A stretch of 63,117 bases of DNA from Acidovorax sp. Root219 (GCF_001428665.1 NZ_LMIJ01000046.1:88386-151502); one strand, 5' to 3'. Shown: positions 20,306 to 29,533, counted from the first letter of the stretch. The notes: a model not told the origin generated them from the sequence alone. Numbers and translations are program-made.

Positions 20306-21481
20306 TCAGTGCACGGCCTGCGGCTTGCCCATGTTCCAGGCCAGGCGCGCACCGGCCCCCACGGCGGCGCCTACCACCCAGAACACCCCGCCCACGCCGA
20401 TCACGGCACCGGCGGTGCCGAACAGCATGGGCATGAGCACGCTCGATGCGTTGATGGCCATCAGGCGCAAGCCCAGCGCCTCGCCATGGCGGTGGGAGGG
20501 CGTGATCTGGTGCAGCAGGCTCATCACCATGGGCTGCACCGAACCCAGCGCAAAGCCCAGCAGCACCGAGCACACGCCCATGGTGAGCGCGGTGGGCATC
20601 ACCGGGTACACCGCAAACAGCGCCGCCGTGGCGACCATGGCCGCGGCCACCACCACGCGCTCGCGCAGGTGCTCGGCCACCAGGGGCATCAGCACGCGAA
20701 TGACCGCAGCGGCAATCGCAAACGCCCCCAGGATGGAGCCAATGACCGATGCCGACAGCCCGCGCTCATGACCGATCAGCGGCACCACGAAGGTGTGCAC
20801 ATCCCAGCACGAGGAGAGGATCCAGTTGACGATGAGCAGGCGCCGGAACGGCACCTCGTTCATCAGATCCCAGGCGCGCTGGGGCGGACCGCCGGCCGCA
20901 GCGATCACCGGGGGCAGCTCCACCGTGTCGCGCACCCAGAACCAGGTGGCCAGCGGCAGCAGCGCCATGAGCGCGAACGCAGCGCGGTAGCCCTGGGTGT
21001 CGCCGGCGATGACGCCGGCATGGTCGATCATGAGCCCGGCGCAGAACGGCCCGATGAAGTTGGACACCGCCGGCCCGATGGCCAGCCAGCTGAACACCTG
21101 CTTGAGCGCCGTGGCATCGTGCGCGGCGCGCCCCACATGGCGCTGCAGCGCAATGGTGGCCGCGCCCGTGGCGCCCCCGGTGGCCAGTGCCGCCAGGCAC
21201 AGCACGGGGAACACCGGGAACACCAGCGCGGCTGCAGCGCCCGCAGTGGCCACGGCTACGGCATAGCCCACCGGGCGCTTGAGGCCATGGCGGTCGGCAT
21301 AGCGTCCGGCCGGCAGCGCCAGGAACACCTGGGTGAGCGCGAACAAGGCCAGCAGCACCCCTACGGCGGCGGCGCTGTAGCCTTCGCGCAGCGCCAGCAG
21401 GGGGGCGGCCAGGCGCATGCCCGCCATGCAGGCGTGCACGCAGATCTGGCCGGCGATCAGGCGGGCCAGCGCCGCGTTCAC
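20306..21481 (-). CDS. Major facilitator superfamily transporter
   Basis: 391 aa with 12 predicted helices. The loop 2-3 motif is seen as LALPAGRYADRHGLKRPVGY, and the C-terminal half has VLLGFALGSVQPMVMSLLHQ. Substrate cannot be told from sequence; drug/solute efflux is common for this subfamily. The ATG overlaps the stop of rmuC by 4 nt (rmuC lies upstream on the minus strand), so it is translated from the same message. Confidence 0.85.
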   Translation of the reverse strand: MNAALARLIAGQICVHACMAGMRLAAPLLALREGYSAAAVGVLLALFALTQVFLALPAGRYADRHGLKRPVGYAVAVATAGAAAALVFPVFPVLCLAALATGGATGAATIALQRHVGRAAHDATALKQVFSWLAIGPAVSNFIGPFCAGLMIDHAGVIAGDTQGYRAAFALMALLPLATWFWVRDTVELPPVIAAAGGPPQRAWDLMNEVPFRRLLIVNWILSSCWDVHTFVVPLIGHERGLSASVIGSILGAFAIAAAVIRVLMPLVAEHLRERVVVAAAMVATAALFAVYPVMPTALTMGVCSVLLGFALGSVQPMVMSLLHQITPSHRHGEALGLRLMAINASSVLMPMLFGTAGAVIGVGGVFWVVGAAVGAGARLAWNMGKPQAVH

Positions 21482-23259
21482 AGCAGCTCGTCCTGCGCGT
21501 CAGCCGCCGACATCGGGGGCCGCAGCACGGGGACGCCTGCCACATCGGGTGCGGGCAGGTCCTGCACGTCGCGCAGGCGCTTCTGGATGGCGCGGGTGCG
21601 CACACCCACTTCTTCAAAGCGCTTGGCGGCCGAGTCGATGGATTTCTTGGTGGCCTCGACCACGTCGCCGAACTTGGCGAACTCGGTCTTGACCATGCCC
21701 AGCAGGCTCCAGACCTCAGACGAGCGCTTTTCGATAGCCAGCGTCTTGAAGCCCATCTGCAGGCTGTTGAGCATGGCCGCCAGGTTGGCGGGGCCGGTGA
21801 TCATCACGCGGCAGTCGTTCTGCAGCGCTTCCACCAGGCCGGGGCGGCGGATCACCTCGGCGAACAGGCCCTCGGTGGGCAGGTAGAGCACGGCGAAATC
21901 GGTGGTGTGCGGGGGCGAAACGTACTTGGCAAAGATCTTCTTCGCCTCAAGCTTGATCGAGGTCTCGAAGGCGTTGCCGGTCGAGGCGATGAGCCCCTTG
22001 TCCGCTGCGTCCTGCGCGTCCATGAGGCGCTGGTACTGCTCCACCGGGTACTTGGAGTCGATGGGCAGCCACACGGGGTGCTCGTCGCTCTTGCCCGGCA
22101 GGCGGATGGCGAACTCCACCAGGTCGTCGCTGCCCGGCACGGTCTTCACGTTGCGCGCGAACTGGTCGGGCGTGAGCACGTTCTCGATGATGGCGCCGAG
22201 CTGCATTTCGCCCCAGGTGCCGCGCGACTTCACATTGGTCATCACGCGCTTGAGGTCGCCCACACTGCCGGCCAGGGTCTGCATCTCGCCCAGGCCCTTG
22301 TGCACCTGCTCCAGGCGGTCGCTCACCAGCTTGAAGGATTCGCCCAGGCGCTGCTCCAGCGTGGCGTGCAGTTTTTCGTCCACCGTGCGGCGCATCTCTT
22401 CGAGCTTGGTGGAGTTGTCGGCCTGGATCGCAGCCAGGCGCTCGTTGAGCGCGTTGCGCAACTGCTCGGCATTGGTCTGGCTGCCCTGCAGCATGCCGGT
22501 GAGCTGCTGCGAGACGGCGTCCTGCAGCACCGAGAACTGGTGGCGGATCTGGTTGCCGTTGGCTTCGAGCTGGTCCTTGAGCGCGCCGGACATGGTGCCC
22601 AGCTGGCTCTGGATGTCGCCCTTGAGCGAGTCGAGCGTGGTGCGCGTGGCCAGGGTCAGCGCCTCGAAGCGCTCCTGGATGCGTTTTTCGAACAGCACCC
22701 CGCTCTCGGCCATGGCCTCGCGCGACTTGACGCTCTCGGCCGCCAGCCCGGCCGTGGTGGTGGTGAGCTCGGTGCGAAAACCGGTGAGCGTGTCCGACAG
22801 CTCCTTGCGCGCCACGGCCGAATCGGCCTGGCCCTGCGCCAGGTTCGCCAGCAGGGCCTTGCTGCTTTCTTCCAGCCGGCCAGCCACGGACTGCTGCAGC
22901 CCGTCGAAGCGCTTGGCCAGTTGCCCCTCGAACACGCCGAACGCGGCCAGCAGCTCGGCGCGGCCATTGCGCGACTCGGTCACGGCCTGGGCCAGGCGCT
23001 CGTCCACCGCGTGGCGCACGGTCTCGAGCGTGGCCTGCGTGGTCTGCGTGAAGCCACGCATCTGCTGGGCCAGGGCCTCCATGGCCCCGTCATTGCGGGC
23101 CACCGCCAGTTGCGTGGCCTGGGCCGTCTGCTCCAGCGCCTGCAGGCGGGCGGCCAGCTCGGGCGGCAGATCGACGCGCGGGCGGCGCAGCAGCACGAGC
23201 ACCAGCAGCAACAGGACAAGGGCCAGCGCGGCCAGCAGGATGAGGGTGTCGGTAGTCAA
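21478..23259 (-). CDS. rmuC: DNA recombination protein RmuC
   Basis: 593 aa. One N-terminal membrane helix (residues about 4-24) is followed by a long coiled coil to about residue 300, then the RmuC domain with nuclease-like fold (VKSRGTWGEMQLGAIIENVL, WLPIDSKYPVEQYQRL, YVSPPHTTDFAVLYLPTEGL). RmuC limits inversion events at short inverted repeats in E. coli and has been linked to phage defence in some contexts. It is somewhat longer than the E. coli protein, mainly in the coiled coil. The MFS gene is coupled to it downstream. Confidence 0.92.
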   Translation of the reverse strand: MTTDTLILLAALALVLLLLVLVLLRRPRVDLPPELAARLQALEQTAQATQLAVARNDGAMEALAQQMRGFTQTTQATLETVRHAVDERLAQAVTESRNGRAELLAAFGVFEGQLAKRFDGLQQSVAGRLEESSKALLANLAQGQADSAVARKELSDTLTGFRTELTTTTAGLAAESVKSREAMAESGVLFEKRIQERFEALTLATRTTLDSLKGDIQSQLGTMSGALKDQLEANGNQIRHQFSVLQDAVSQQLTGMLQGSQTNAEQLRNALNERLAAIQADNSTKLEEMRRTVDEKLHATLEQRLGESFKLVSDRLEQVHKGLGEMQTLAGSVGDLKRVMTNVKSRGTWGEMQLGAIIENVLTPDQFARNVKTVPGSDDLVEFAIRLPGKSDEHPVWLPIDSKYPVEQYQRLMDAQDAADKGLIASTGNAFETSIKLEAKKIFAKYVSPPHTTDFAVLYLPTEGLFAEVIRRPGLVEALQNDCRVMITGPANLAAMLNSLQMGFKTLAIEKRSSEVWSLLGMVKTEFAKFGDVVEATKKSIDSAAKRFEEVGVRTRAIQKRLRDVQDLPAPDVAGVPVLRPPMSAADAQDELL

Positions 23260-23335
23260 AAAAGAAGCCTGGCTAGGAGATTGCGCACCGATGCGGTGCG
23301 CGGTGGCAGGCGGCTATTGTGTATGCAAAAACGGA

Positions 23336-24322
23336 TCAGCGTGCGCGTGGCACAGGGGTGTTGACAGGGGTCAGCGGCGCCCCGGCTTCGAAGAACGCGA
23401 TCAGGTTGTCCGCCGCCAGATTGGCCATGGCACGGCGCGTGGGCACGGTGGCGCTGGCAATGTGCGGGGTGAGCACCACATTGGGCACGGTGAGCAGATC
23501 GGGGTGCACGCTGGGCTCGCCCTCGAAGACGTCGAGCCCCGCCGCCGCGATGCGCTGTTCGCGCAGGGCCACGGCCAGGGCCGCGTCGTCCACGATGCCG
23601 CCGCGCGCAATGTTGATCAGCGTAGCCGTGGGCTTCATCAGCGCCAGCTCGGCCGCGCCGATGGTGTGGTGCGATGCCGGCGTGTAGGGCACCACCAGCA
23701 CCACATGGTCGGCCGTGCGCAGCAGTTCTTCCTTGCCCACGTAGCGGGCCCTGCATTCGGCCTCCAGCTCAGGCGACAGGCGCGATCGGTTGTGGTAGAC
23801 CACGTTCATGCCAAAGCCGTGCGCGCCCCGGCGCGCAATGCCCTGGCCGATGCGGCCCATGCCGATGATGCCAAGCGTGCTGCCGTGGATGTCCGAGCCC
23901 GAGAACATGTCGTAGCTCCACTTGGTCCACTGCCCGGCGCGCAGGTAGTGCTCGCTCTCGGTCATGCGGCGCGCGGTGGCCATCAAGAGCGCAAAGCCGA
24001 AGTCGGCCGTGGTCTCGGTCAGCACGTCGGGCGTGTTGGTGCCCTGCACGCCTGCGGCGGTCATGGCCTCCACGTCAAAGTTGTTGTAGCCCACGGCCAT
24101 GTTGGCCACGATGCGCAGCCGCGGCGTGGCCGCCAGCAGCCCTGCGTCGATGCGCTGGCTGCCGGTGGTGAAGGCGCCGTCCTTGTCGGCCAGGCGCTCG
24201 GCCAGCTCGGCCGGGGTCCAGATCACGTCCTCGGGATTGCCCTGCACCTCGAAATGCTGGCGCAGGCGCTCGACGATGTCGGGGAAGATCGCGCGGGCGA
24301 CCAGGATGCGGGGCTTGCTCAT
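23336..24322 (-). CDS. D-2-hydroxyacid dehydrogenase (glyoxylate/hydroxypyruvate reductase type)
   Basis: 328 aa. The NAD(P)-binding motif GIIGMGRIGQGIARR lies around residues 150-165. The catalytic set is visible: Arg in NIARGGIVDD, Glu in GLDVFEGEPSVHPDLL, and His in LTPHIASAT. The family reduces glyoxylate or hydroxypyruvate with NAD(P)H. It lies 18 nt downstream of the Na+/H+ antiporter gene on the same strand and probably forms one operon with it. Confidence 0.9.
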   Translation of the reverse strand: MSKPRILVARAIFPDIVERLRQHFEVQGNPEDVIWTPAELAERLADKDGAFTTGSQRIDAGLLAATPRLRIVANMAVGYNNFDVEAMTAAGVQGTNTPDVLTETTADFGFALLMATARRMTESEHYLRAGQWTKWSYDMFSGSDIHGSTLGIIGMGRIGQGIARRGAHGFGMNVVYHNRSRLSPELEAECRARYVGKEELLRTADHVVLVVPYTPASHHTIGAAELALMKPTATLINIARGGIVDDAALAVALREQRIAAAGLDVFEGEPSVHPDLLTVPNVVLTPHIASATVPTRRAMANLAADNLIAFFEAGAPLTPVNTPVPRAR

Positions 24323-24340
24323 GAAAGTTCGATCTCCAGA

Positions 24341-25756
24341 TCAGCGAAACCAGATGTAGGTCATCACGACGAACAGCGGCACCAGAATGCCGCCCGACCA
24401 CAGCATGTAGCCGAAGAAGCTGGGCATCTTCACGCCCCGGTCTTCGGCAATTGCCTTGACCATCATGTTGGGTGCATTGCCGATGTAGGTGTTGGCGCCC
24501 ATGAACACCGCGCCCGCCGAGATGGCGGCCAGCGTGGGCGCCAGCGTGGTCATGAGCACGGCCGGGTCGCCGCCGGCGGTGTTGAAGAACACCAGGTAGG
24601 TGGGCGCGTTGTCGAGGAAGGAGCTGAGCGCGCCGGTGGCCCAGAAGTACATGGCCGGGTCGGGCGAACCGTCGGGGCGCGTCACGGCCGAGACCACGGC
24701 GCCGAACGGACCGCTGGTGCCGGCCTTGAGCATGGCGATCACGGGGATGATGGTCAGGAAAATGCCCGCGAACAGCTTGGCCACCTCCTGCATCGGGCCC
24801 CAGCCGAACTGGTTGTCCGCATGTACCTGGGCGGGGGTGAGCTTGAACGATACCAGCGCCACGACGATCAGGCCGACATCGCGCATCAGCCCGGGCAGGC
24901 CGACCTCGGCGCCGGCTATGGTCCAGGACACGGGCGACTTCCAGAATCCGCTGACCAGCACCAGCGCCACCACCACGCCCAGCAAGGCAAAGTTGACCTT
25001 GCCGTCGAAACCGATGGCCCGGCTGTCGGGTGTCGGGTCGGCCGGCAGCAGCTCTTCGCGCCGGTGGTAGAACCAGGAATCGAGCGCATAGAAGATGGCC
25101 AGCAGCGCGCCCACAAGGAACAGGGTTTCAGGAAAAATCTGGCGCACTGTCCAGAAGAAATCCACGCCCTTTAGGAAGCCCAGGAACAGCGGCGGGTCCC
25201 CCAGCGGAGTGAGCGAGCCGCCAGCGTTGGAAACGATGAAGATGAAGAACACCACCACATGCGCCACATGCTTGCGGTTGTCGTTGGCGCGGATCAGCGG
25301 GCGGATCAGCAGCATCGACGCACCCGTGGTGCCCATAAAGCTGGCCAGCACCGCGCCGATGGCCAGGATGGCCGTGTTCAACCCCGGGCTGCCATGCAGG
25401 TTGCCACGGATGTAGATGCCGCCGGACACCGTGTACAGCGCCGTCAGCAGGATCACGAACGGGATGTACTCGGCCACCAGCGCATGCACCAGGCTGATGC
25501 CTGCGGCCGGGGCACCGAAAGTCACCGCGAACGGCGCCAGAAAGGCCAGACCCCAGGCAGCCGCCACCTTGCCGAAGTGGTGGTGCCAGAAACTGGGCGC
25601 CAGCAAGGGCATGAGGGCGATGGACAGCAGCAGGCCGGCAAACGGAACACCCCACAGCACGGACAAGGCGCTGCCATCGATGTCCGCCGCCATGGCCATG
25701 CCCGGCAGCGCGGCAAGGCCCGCAAGGGCCAGCCAGCGTGAAATCTTCATACGCAT
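24341..25756 (-). CDS. Sodium:proton antiporter, NhaD/ion-transporter superfamily
   Basis: 471 aa with about 12-13 hydrophobic helices. An N-terminal signal-like segment ends near AMAA. Conserved parts include NAGGSLTPLGDPPLFLGFL and SSFLDNAPTYLVFFN with GANTYIGNAPNMMVKAIAED near the C-terminus, as in NhaD and related ion-transporter proteins. The role is Na+ (or Li+) efflux coupled to proton entry. The start at 25756 or two codons later (MRMK) cannot be separated. A second, unrelated Na+/H+ system is at 1782-7989. Confidence 0.87.
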   Translation of the reverse strand: MRMKISRWLALAGLAALPGMAMAADIDGSALSVLWGVPFAGLLLSIALMPLLAPSFWHHHFGKVAAAWGLAFLAPFAVTFGAPAAGISLVHALVAEYIPFVILLTALYTVSGGIYIRGNLHGSPGLNTAILAIGAVLASFMGTTGASMLLIRPLIRANDNRKHVAHVVVFFIFIVSNAGGSLTPLGDPPLFLGFLKGVDFFWTVRQIFPETLFLVGALLAIFYALDSWFYHRREELLPADPTPDSRAIGFDGKVNFALLGVVVALVLVSGFWKSPVSWTIAGAEVGLPGLMRDVGLIVVALVSFKLTPAQVHADNQFGWGPMQEVAKLFAGIFLTIIPVIAMLKAGTSGPFGAVVSAVTRPDGSPDPAMYFWATGALSSFLDNAPTYLVFFNTAGGDPAVLMTTLAPTLAAISAGAVFMGANTYIGNAPNMMVKAIAEDRGVKMPSFFGYMLWSGGILVPLFVVMTYIWFR

Positions 25757-25802
25757 AACTCCATCAACTCAAAAATCGGGGTGCGCCGCTGGCGCAGAGC
25801 GG

Positions 25803-27035
25803 TCAGGCGCTGGCGCTGGCGCTGGCGGGAATGTCGAACACCTGGCGCAGGTAGGCCAGGTACTTCTCGTCATCGCACATGCCCTTGCCCGGTGTGTCCG
25901 ACAGCTTGGCAACGGGCTGGCCGTTGCACTGCGTCATCTTGATCACCACCTGCAGCGGCTCGTGCTCGGGCGGGCTGCCCAGGTCGTTGGTCAGGTTGGT
26001 GCCGATGCCGAAGGCCAGCTGGCAGCGGCCACGGAACTGCTGGTACAGCTCGATGGTGCGCGGCACGGTGAGCGCGTCGCTGAAGATCAGCGTCTTGGTC
26101 AGCGGGTCCACGCGGTTCTTGCGGTAGTGGTCCAAGAGGCGCTCGCCCCAGGCGAACGGGTCGCCGCTGTCGTGGCGTGCGCCATCGAACAGCTTGCAGA
26201 AATACAGGTCGAAGTCGCGCAGGAAGGCGCTCATGCCGTACACGTCGGACAGGGCGATGCCCAGGTCGCCCCGGTACTCCTTGGCCCACACCTCGAAGCC
26301 GAAGACCTGGCTGTCGCGCAGGCGCGGGCCCAGCGCCTGGCAGGCCTGCAGGTACTCGTGCGCCATGGTGCCCAGCGGCGTCACGCCCAGCTTCATCGCA
26401 TACAGCACATTGCTGGTGCCGGCGAACTGGCCGGGCCCCACGGGCGCACCGGGCCGGCGGTCACCCGTGCCCAGGCGCGCGCACAGCACGCGCAGCACTT
26501 CCTCGTGCCAGGCGCGGCTGAAACGCCGGCGAGTGCCGTAATCGGCGATCTTGAGCTCCGACAGGCCATCGGCCTGCAGCTGGGCTATCTTGGTGTCCAG
26601 GCGGCGGCGACCTTCGGGGAAATTGGGCACCTTCTGCGTGTTGCGAAAGTAGACCTCGTTGACGATGGCCAGCACCGGGATCTCGAACAGGATGGTGTGC
26701 AGCCAGGGCCCGCGGATGGTGATCTCGATCTCGCCGTTGTGCTGCGGCGTGATGGTGATGTACTTCTCATTCAGGCGGAACAGTCCGAGAAAGTCCACGA
26801 AGTCGCTCTTGATGAAGCGCATGGAGCGCAGGTAGGCCAGCTCGGCGTCCTGGAAATGCAGGCTGCACAGCGAGCGGATCTCGTCGCGGATCTCGTTGGC
26901 GTACGGCGCCAGCTGCACGCCGGGGTTGCGGCACTTGAAGCGGTACTCGACCTGCGCCCCGGGGAATTGGTGCAGCACCACCTGCATCATCGTGAACTTG
27001 TACAGGTCGGTGTCGAGCAGGCTGGTGATGATCAT
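25803..27035 (-). CDS. pncB: Nicotinate phosphoribosyltransferase
   Basis: 410 aa from the ATG of MIITSLLDTDLYKFTMMQ, the typical PncB start; the longer frame is rejected. Motifs include YADYGTRRRFS-like IADYGTRRRFSRAWHEEV (with the phosphorylatable-His region), GTSNVLYAMKLGVTPLGTMAHE and HDSGDPFAWGERLLDHY. It converts nicotinate and PRPP to nicotinate mononucleotide in NAD salvage, using ATP. nadE, the last NAD synthesis step, is also in this window (55095-56759). Confidence 0.95.
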   Translation of the reverse strand: MIITSLLDTDLYKFTMMQVVLHQFPGAQVEYRFKCRNPGVQLAPYANEIRDEIRSLCSLHFQDAELAYLRSMRFIKSDFVDFLGLFRLNEKYITITPQHNGEIEITIRGPWLHTILFEIPVLAIVNEVYFRNTQKVPNFPEGRRRLDTKIAQLQADGLSELKIADYGTRRRFSRAWHEEVLRVLCARLGTGDRRPGAPVGPGQFAGTSNVLYAMKLGVTPLGTMAHEYLQACQALGPRLRDSQVFGFEVWAKEYRGDLGIALSDVYGMSAFLRDFDLYFCKLFDGARHDSGDPFAWGERLLDHYRKNRVDPLTKTLIFSDALTVPRTIELYQQFRGRCQLAFGIGTNLTNDLGSPPEHEPLQVVIKMTQCNGQPVAKLSDTPGKGMCDDEKYLAYLRQVFDIPASASASA

Positions 27036-27172
27036 TGTCGAAGCGGGCCGCGGCAGATGGCCCAAGGAGCGCCGCCAGTCAGGGGCAGCAAAGCCGCAAA
27101 GTGTAGGCCATCGGGCGCCTTGCTGCAGGGCATGTCCGCCCGGGGTTTGCGCCTATGGACGGACGGCCTGGA

Positions 27173-27640
27173 TCAGCCAGCCACCTGCAGTGCCTGCAAC
27201 ACCTGGCGCAGCGCTTGGGGCACCGGCACCGGGCGGCGCGTTGCGCGGTCCACATACACGTGGATGAAGTGCCCGGCCGCAGCGCAGAGCGGCTCGCCTT
27301 CGGCGAACAGCCCCACCTCGTAGCGCACGCTGGAGCCCCCCAGCCGCGCCACGCGGATGCCGGCCTCCACCATCTGCGGGAAGGCCAGCGGCGCGAAGTA
27401 GTTGCACTGCGTCTCGATCACCAGGCCGATGGTGGTGCCGGCGTGGATGTCGAGCACGCCCTGCTCGATCAGGTGCGCGTTCACGGCCGTGTCGAACCAG
27501 CTGTAGTACACGACGTTGTTCACGTGGCCGTAGACATCGTTGTCGGCCCAGCGGGTGCTGATGGAGCGGAAGGCGCGGTAGGCGCTGCGCGGCTGCGGGG
27601 CTGGCCGCGCGGAGGCTGCGCAAGAAGCGGTATCGGTCAT
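27173..27640 (-). CDS. Acyl-CoA thioesterase, 4-hydroxybenzoyl-CoA thioesterase type
   Basis: 155 aa hotdog-fold protein. The core begins at FRSISTRWADNDVYGHVNNV, which has the catalytic Asp of the YbgC/4HBT family, followed by YYSWFDTAVNAHLIEQG. It hydrolyses acyl-CoA to free acid and CoA; the in vivo substrate is unknown. ATG 27640 is preferred over a TTG two codons upstream. It begins 2 nt after the stop of the histone-deacetylase-like gene, so it is co-transcribed with it. Confidence 0.87.
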   Translation of the reverse strand: MTDTASCAASARPAPQPRSAYRAFRSISTRWADNDVYGHVNNVVYYSWFDTAVNAHLIEQGVLDIHAGTTIGLVIETQCNYFAPLAFPQMVEAGIRVARLGGSSVRYEVGLFAEGEPLCAAAGHFIHVYVDRATRRPVPVPQALRQVLQALQVAG

Positions 27641-27642
27641 GG

Positions 27643-28611
27643 TCAAACAGAGGGTTGCAAGAAATTCTGCCAGCGCTGCTGGTACTGGTGGGCCACGCGC
27701 CAGGTGGTGAGCTGGGCCTGCACGGTGTCGGCAATGTCCGTGCCGTAACCGCCGCCCATGGCAAAGGCCACGGGCACGCGCCGCTGCCAGGCCCAGTCGA
27801 ACACGCGCCGGTCACGCGCCTCCAGCCCGTCGTGGCTGATGTGCAGGCGCCCCAGGCGGTCGCCCACATGCGGGTCGGCCCCGGCCAGGTAGAGCACCAG
27901 GCCGGGAGCGAAGCGCTGGTCCAGCGTGTCGAGCGCCTGCTCCAGGGCCTGCAGGTAGTCGTCGTCGCCACAGCCGTCGGGCAGCTCCACGTCCAGGTCG
28001 CCCGCTTCCTTGCGGAACGGGAAGTTGCGCGCGCCGTGCAGCGAGAGGGTGAACACCGAGTCGTCGCCCTGGAAGATGCGCGCCGTGCCGTTGCCCTGGT
28101 GCACATCGAGGTCGATCACGGCCACCCGCAGCGGCAGCGGGTTGGCGCCCATGGCCGAGGCGGCGCGCGCATGCTCGTCCTGCATCAGCCGCGCGGCCAC
28201 GGCCATGTCGTTGAACACGCAAAAGCCGCTGCCCTTGTCGGCATAGGCGTGGTGCGTGCCGCCAGCCAGATTGCCCGCGATGCCGCCCCCCTCGCCAGCC
28301 GCCATGGCCACGCGGCAGGCCGCGATGGTGGCGCCCACCGAGCGGCGCGCGCGCTCGGCCATGGCCGGGCTCCAGGGAAAGCCGATCTCGCGCTGCGCGG
28401 GCGCCGGCAAGGTGCCGGTGGCGATGGCGTCGATATAGCCCGGCGTGTGGGCCAGGGCCAGCTCGCGGTCGGTCGCGGGCGGCGCCACCTGCAGCGCCAC
28501 GCCCGGCAGGTGCGCAGCCACGGCGTCGCGCAACAGGCGGTACTTGGCCATGGGAAAACGGTGCCCCTCGGGCAGCGGCAGCACAAATTGGTCTGCGTAA
28601 TAGGCATGCAT
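27643..28611 (-). CDS. Histone deacetylase-like metal hydrolase
   Basis: 322 aa from MHAYYADQFVLPLPEGHRFP, the family start; the longer open frame covers the divergent promoter region. Class II-like deacetylase motifs are present: GGTHHAYADKGSGFCVFND with the catalytic His pair, DLDVHQGNGTA with metal-binding Asp/His, and YLAGADPHVGDRLGRL with the third metal Asp. Bacterial members deacetylate acetylated polyamines, proteins or small amides. It is divergent from the phasin gene and coupled to a thioesterase gene. Confidence 0.87.
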   Translation of the reverse strand: MHAYYADQFVLPLPEGHRFPMAKYRLLRDAVAAHLPGVALQVAPPATDRELALAHTPGYIDAIATGTLPAPAQREIGFPWSPAMAERARRSVGATIAACRVAMAAGEGGGIAGNLAGGTHHAYADKGSGFCVFNDMAVAARLMQDEHARAASAMGANPLPLRVAVIDLDVHQGNGTARIFQGDDSVFTLSLHGARNFPFRKEAGDLDVELPDGCGDDDYLQALEQALDTLDQRFAPGLVLYLAGADPHVGDRLGRLHISHDGLEARDRRVFDWAWQRRVPVAFAMGGGYGTDIADTVQAQLTTWRVAHQYQQRWQNFLQPSV

Positions 28612-28681
28612 GACGCCATTGTGGCAACGGCAGCGCTGTTGGGGTGTCACCTCTAAATTGCTGCAGCGCAACAAAAAGCAC

Positions 28682-28709
28682 TTGCAATCATCCACCAAGT
28701 CCCTAAAAT
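28682..28709 (+). promoter_or_regulatory. Sigma-70-like promoter of the phasin gene
   Basis: TTGCAA (28682-28687), a 16-bp spacer and TAAAAT (28704-28709). The predicted 5' leader before the ATG at 28812 is about 95 nt. Strong expression would fit a granule protein. Confidence 0.6.
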
Positions 28710-28811
28710 CCAACCCATGCTGCACTGCAACATGACTCACCAGGTCAACGACAGCGCAGATTGTCTGTAAACCACCTCGGCCCCCCGGGCCTTACTTTTA
28801 GGAGATATGAC

Positions 28812-29360
28812 ATGTCGCTGACCGCTGAACAAATTCTGGCATCCCACAAGGCCAACATCGAAACCCTGTTTGGTCTGACCACCAAGGCTTTCGAAGGCGT
28901 CGAAAAGCTGGTCGAGCTGAACGTGACCGCTTCGCGCGCTGCCCTGTCGGAAGCCTCCACCCACACCCAGGCTTTCCTGGGCGTGAAGGACGCACAAGAA
29001 CTGCTGGCCCTGCAAGCCGGCCTGTTCCAGCCCCTGGCTGAAAAGACCGCTGCCTACAGCCGTCACCTGTACGACATCTCTTCGGGCACCGCAGCCGAAT
29101 TCGGCAAGGCTATCGAATCGCAAGCTGCTGACGCTCAAAAGAGCTTCACCAACCTGGTCGACAGCGCCGCCAAGAACGCCCCAGCCGGTTCCGAAACCGC
29201 CGTGGCCGTGATGAAGAGCGCCGTCTCTGCTGCCAACAACGCGTTTGAATCGGTGCAAAAGGCCGTCAAGCAAGCGTCGGACGTGGCCGAAGCCAACTTC
29301 AACGCCGTGGCCAGCACCGCTGCCAACGCCGCCAAGACCGCTGCTCCCCGCAAGCGCTAA
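28812..29360 (+). CDS. phaP: Phasin family protein (PHA granule-associated)
   Basis: 182 aa, mostly amphipathic helix with heptad-like Ala/Glu/Lys pattern and no membrane segment. The phasin_2 pattern is seen in LASHKANIETLFGLTTKAFE and LFQPLAEKTAAYSRHLYDIS. Phasins coat polyhydroxyalkanoate granules in the cytoplasm. The ATG at 28812 has AGGAG 7 nt upstream. Codon use is less GC-extreme and uses many preferred codons (GCT, GAA, AAG), a sign of high expression. A structured RNA segment lies just downstream. Confidence 0.93.
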   Translation: MSLTAEQILASHKANIETLFGLTTKAFEGVEKLVELNVTASRAALSEASTHTQAFLGVKDAQELLALQAGLFQPLAEKTAAYSRHLYDISSGTAAEFGKAIESQAADAQKSFTNLVDSAAKNAPAGSETAVAVMKSAVSAANNAFESVQKAVKQASDVAEANFNAVASTAANAAKTAAPRKR

Positions 29361-29368
29361 GCCATCTA

Positions 29369-29403
29369 CTGCGTCTGGAGTGCAGACTCTAGGCGCAACG
29401 CAG
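29369..29403 (+). repeat. Hairpin after the phasin stop codon
   Basis: CTGCGT (29369-29374) pairs with ACGCAG (29398-29403); an inner stem GAGT/ACTC encloses a GCAG loop. No U-run follows, so it is more likely an mRNA 3' stability element than a terminator. Confidence 0.5.
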
Positions 29404-29425
29404 GGATTACCCTGATAATTCAACC

Positions 29426-29533
29426 CATGGCCCGGAACGCAGTTCGGGGCCCCCAGTTGTCTCCTTGGATCCTCTCGAAACCCCCGTTTCCTGGATCCAA
29501 TTCAAAGCCCGGTAACCCCGGGCTTTTTTTTGC
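29426..29533 (+). ncRNA. Candidate small structured RNA of about 108 nt (three consecutive hairpins)
   Basis: A -10-like GATAAT (29414-29419) would give a start near 29426. Three hairpins follow with almost no linker: H1 29429-29451 (10-bp stem with one mismatch, GCA loop), H2 29465-29500 (TTGGATCC pairing GGATCCAA around an inner GAAAC/GTTTC stem), and H3 29504-29526, a perfect 9-bp terminator stem with a run of T. No convincing reading frame lies here. It may be a free sRNA or the processed 3' end of the phasin mRNA. No -35 is evident. Together with the Fur-like box this accounts for the 346-nt gap before the iron-binding gene. Confidence 0.45.
29504..29533 (+). terminator. Strong intrinsic terminator (H3 of the structured segment)
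   Basis: AAAGCCCGG (29504-29512), loop TAACC, CCGGGCTTT (29518-29526), then more T. It ends either the phasin transcript or the proposed small RNA. Confidence 0.9.

Noticed and set aside
21902..25174. 1090-codon plus-strand frame across rmuC, the dehydrogenase and the antiporter
   Set aside because: Spans three well-supported minus-strand genes and reads as a Ser/Arg/His-rich shadow.
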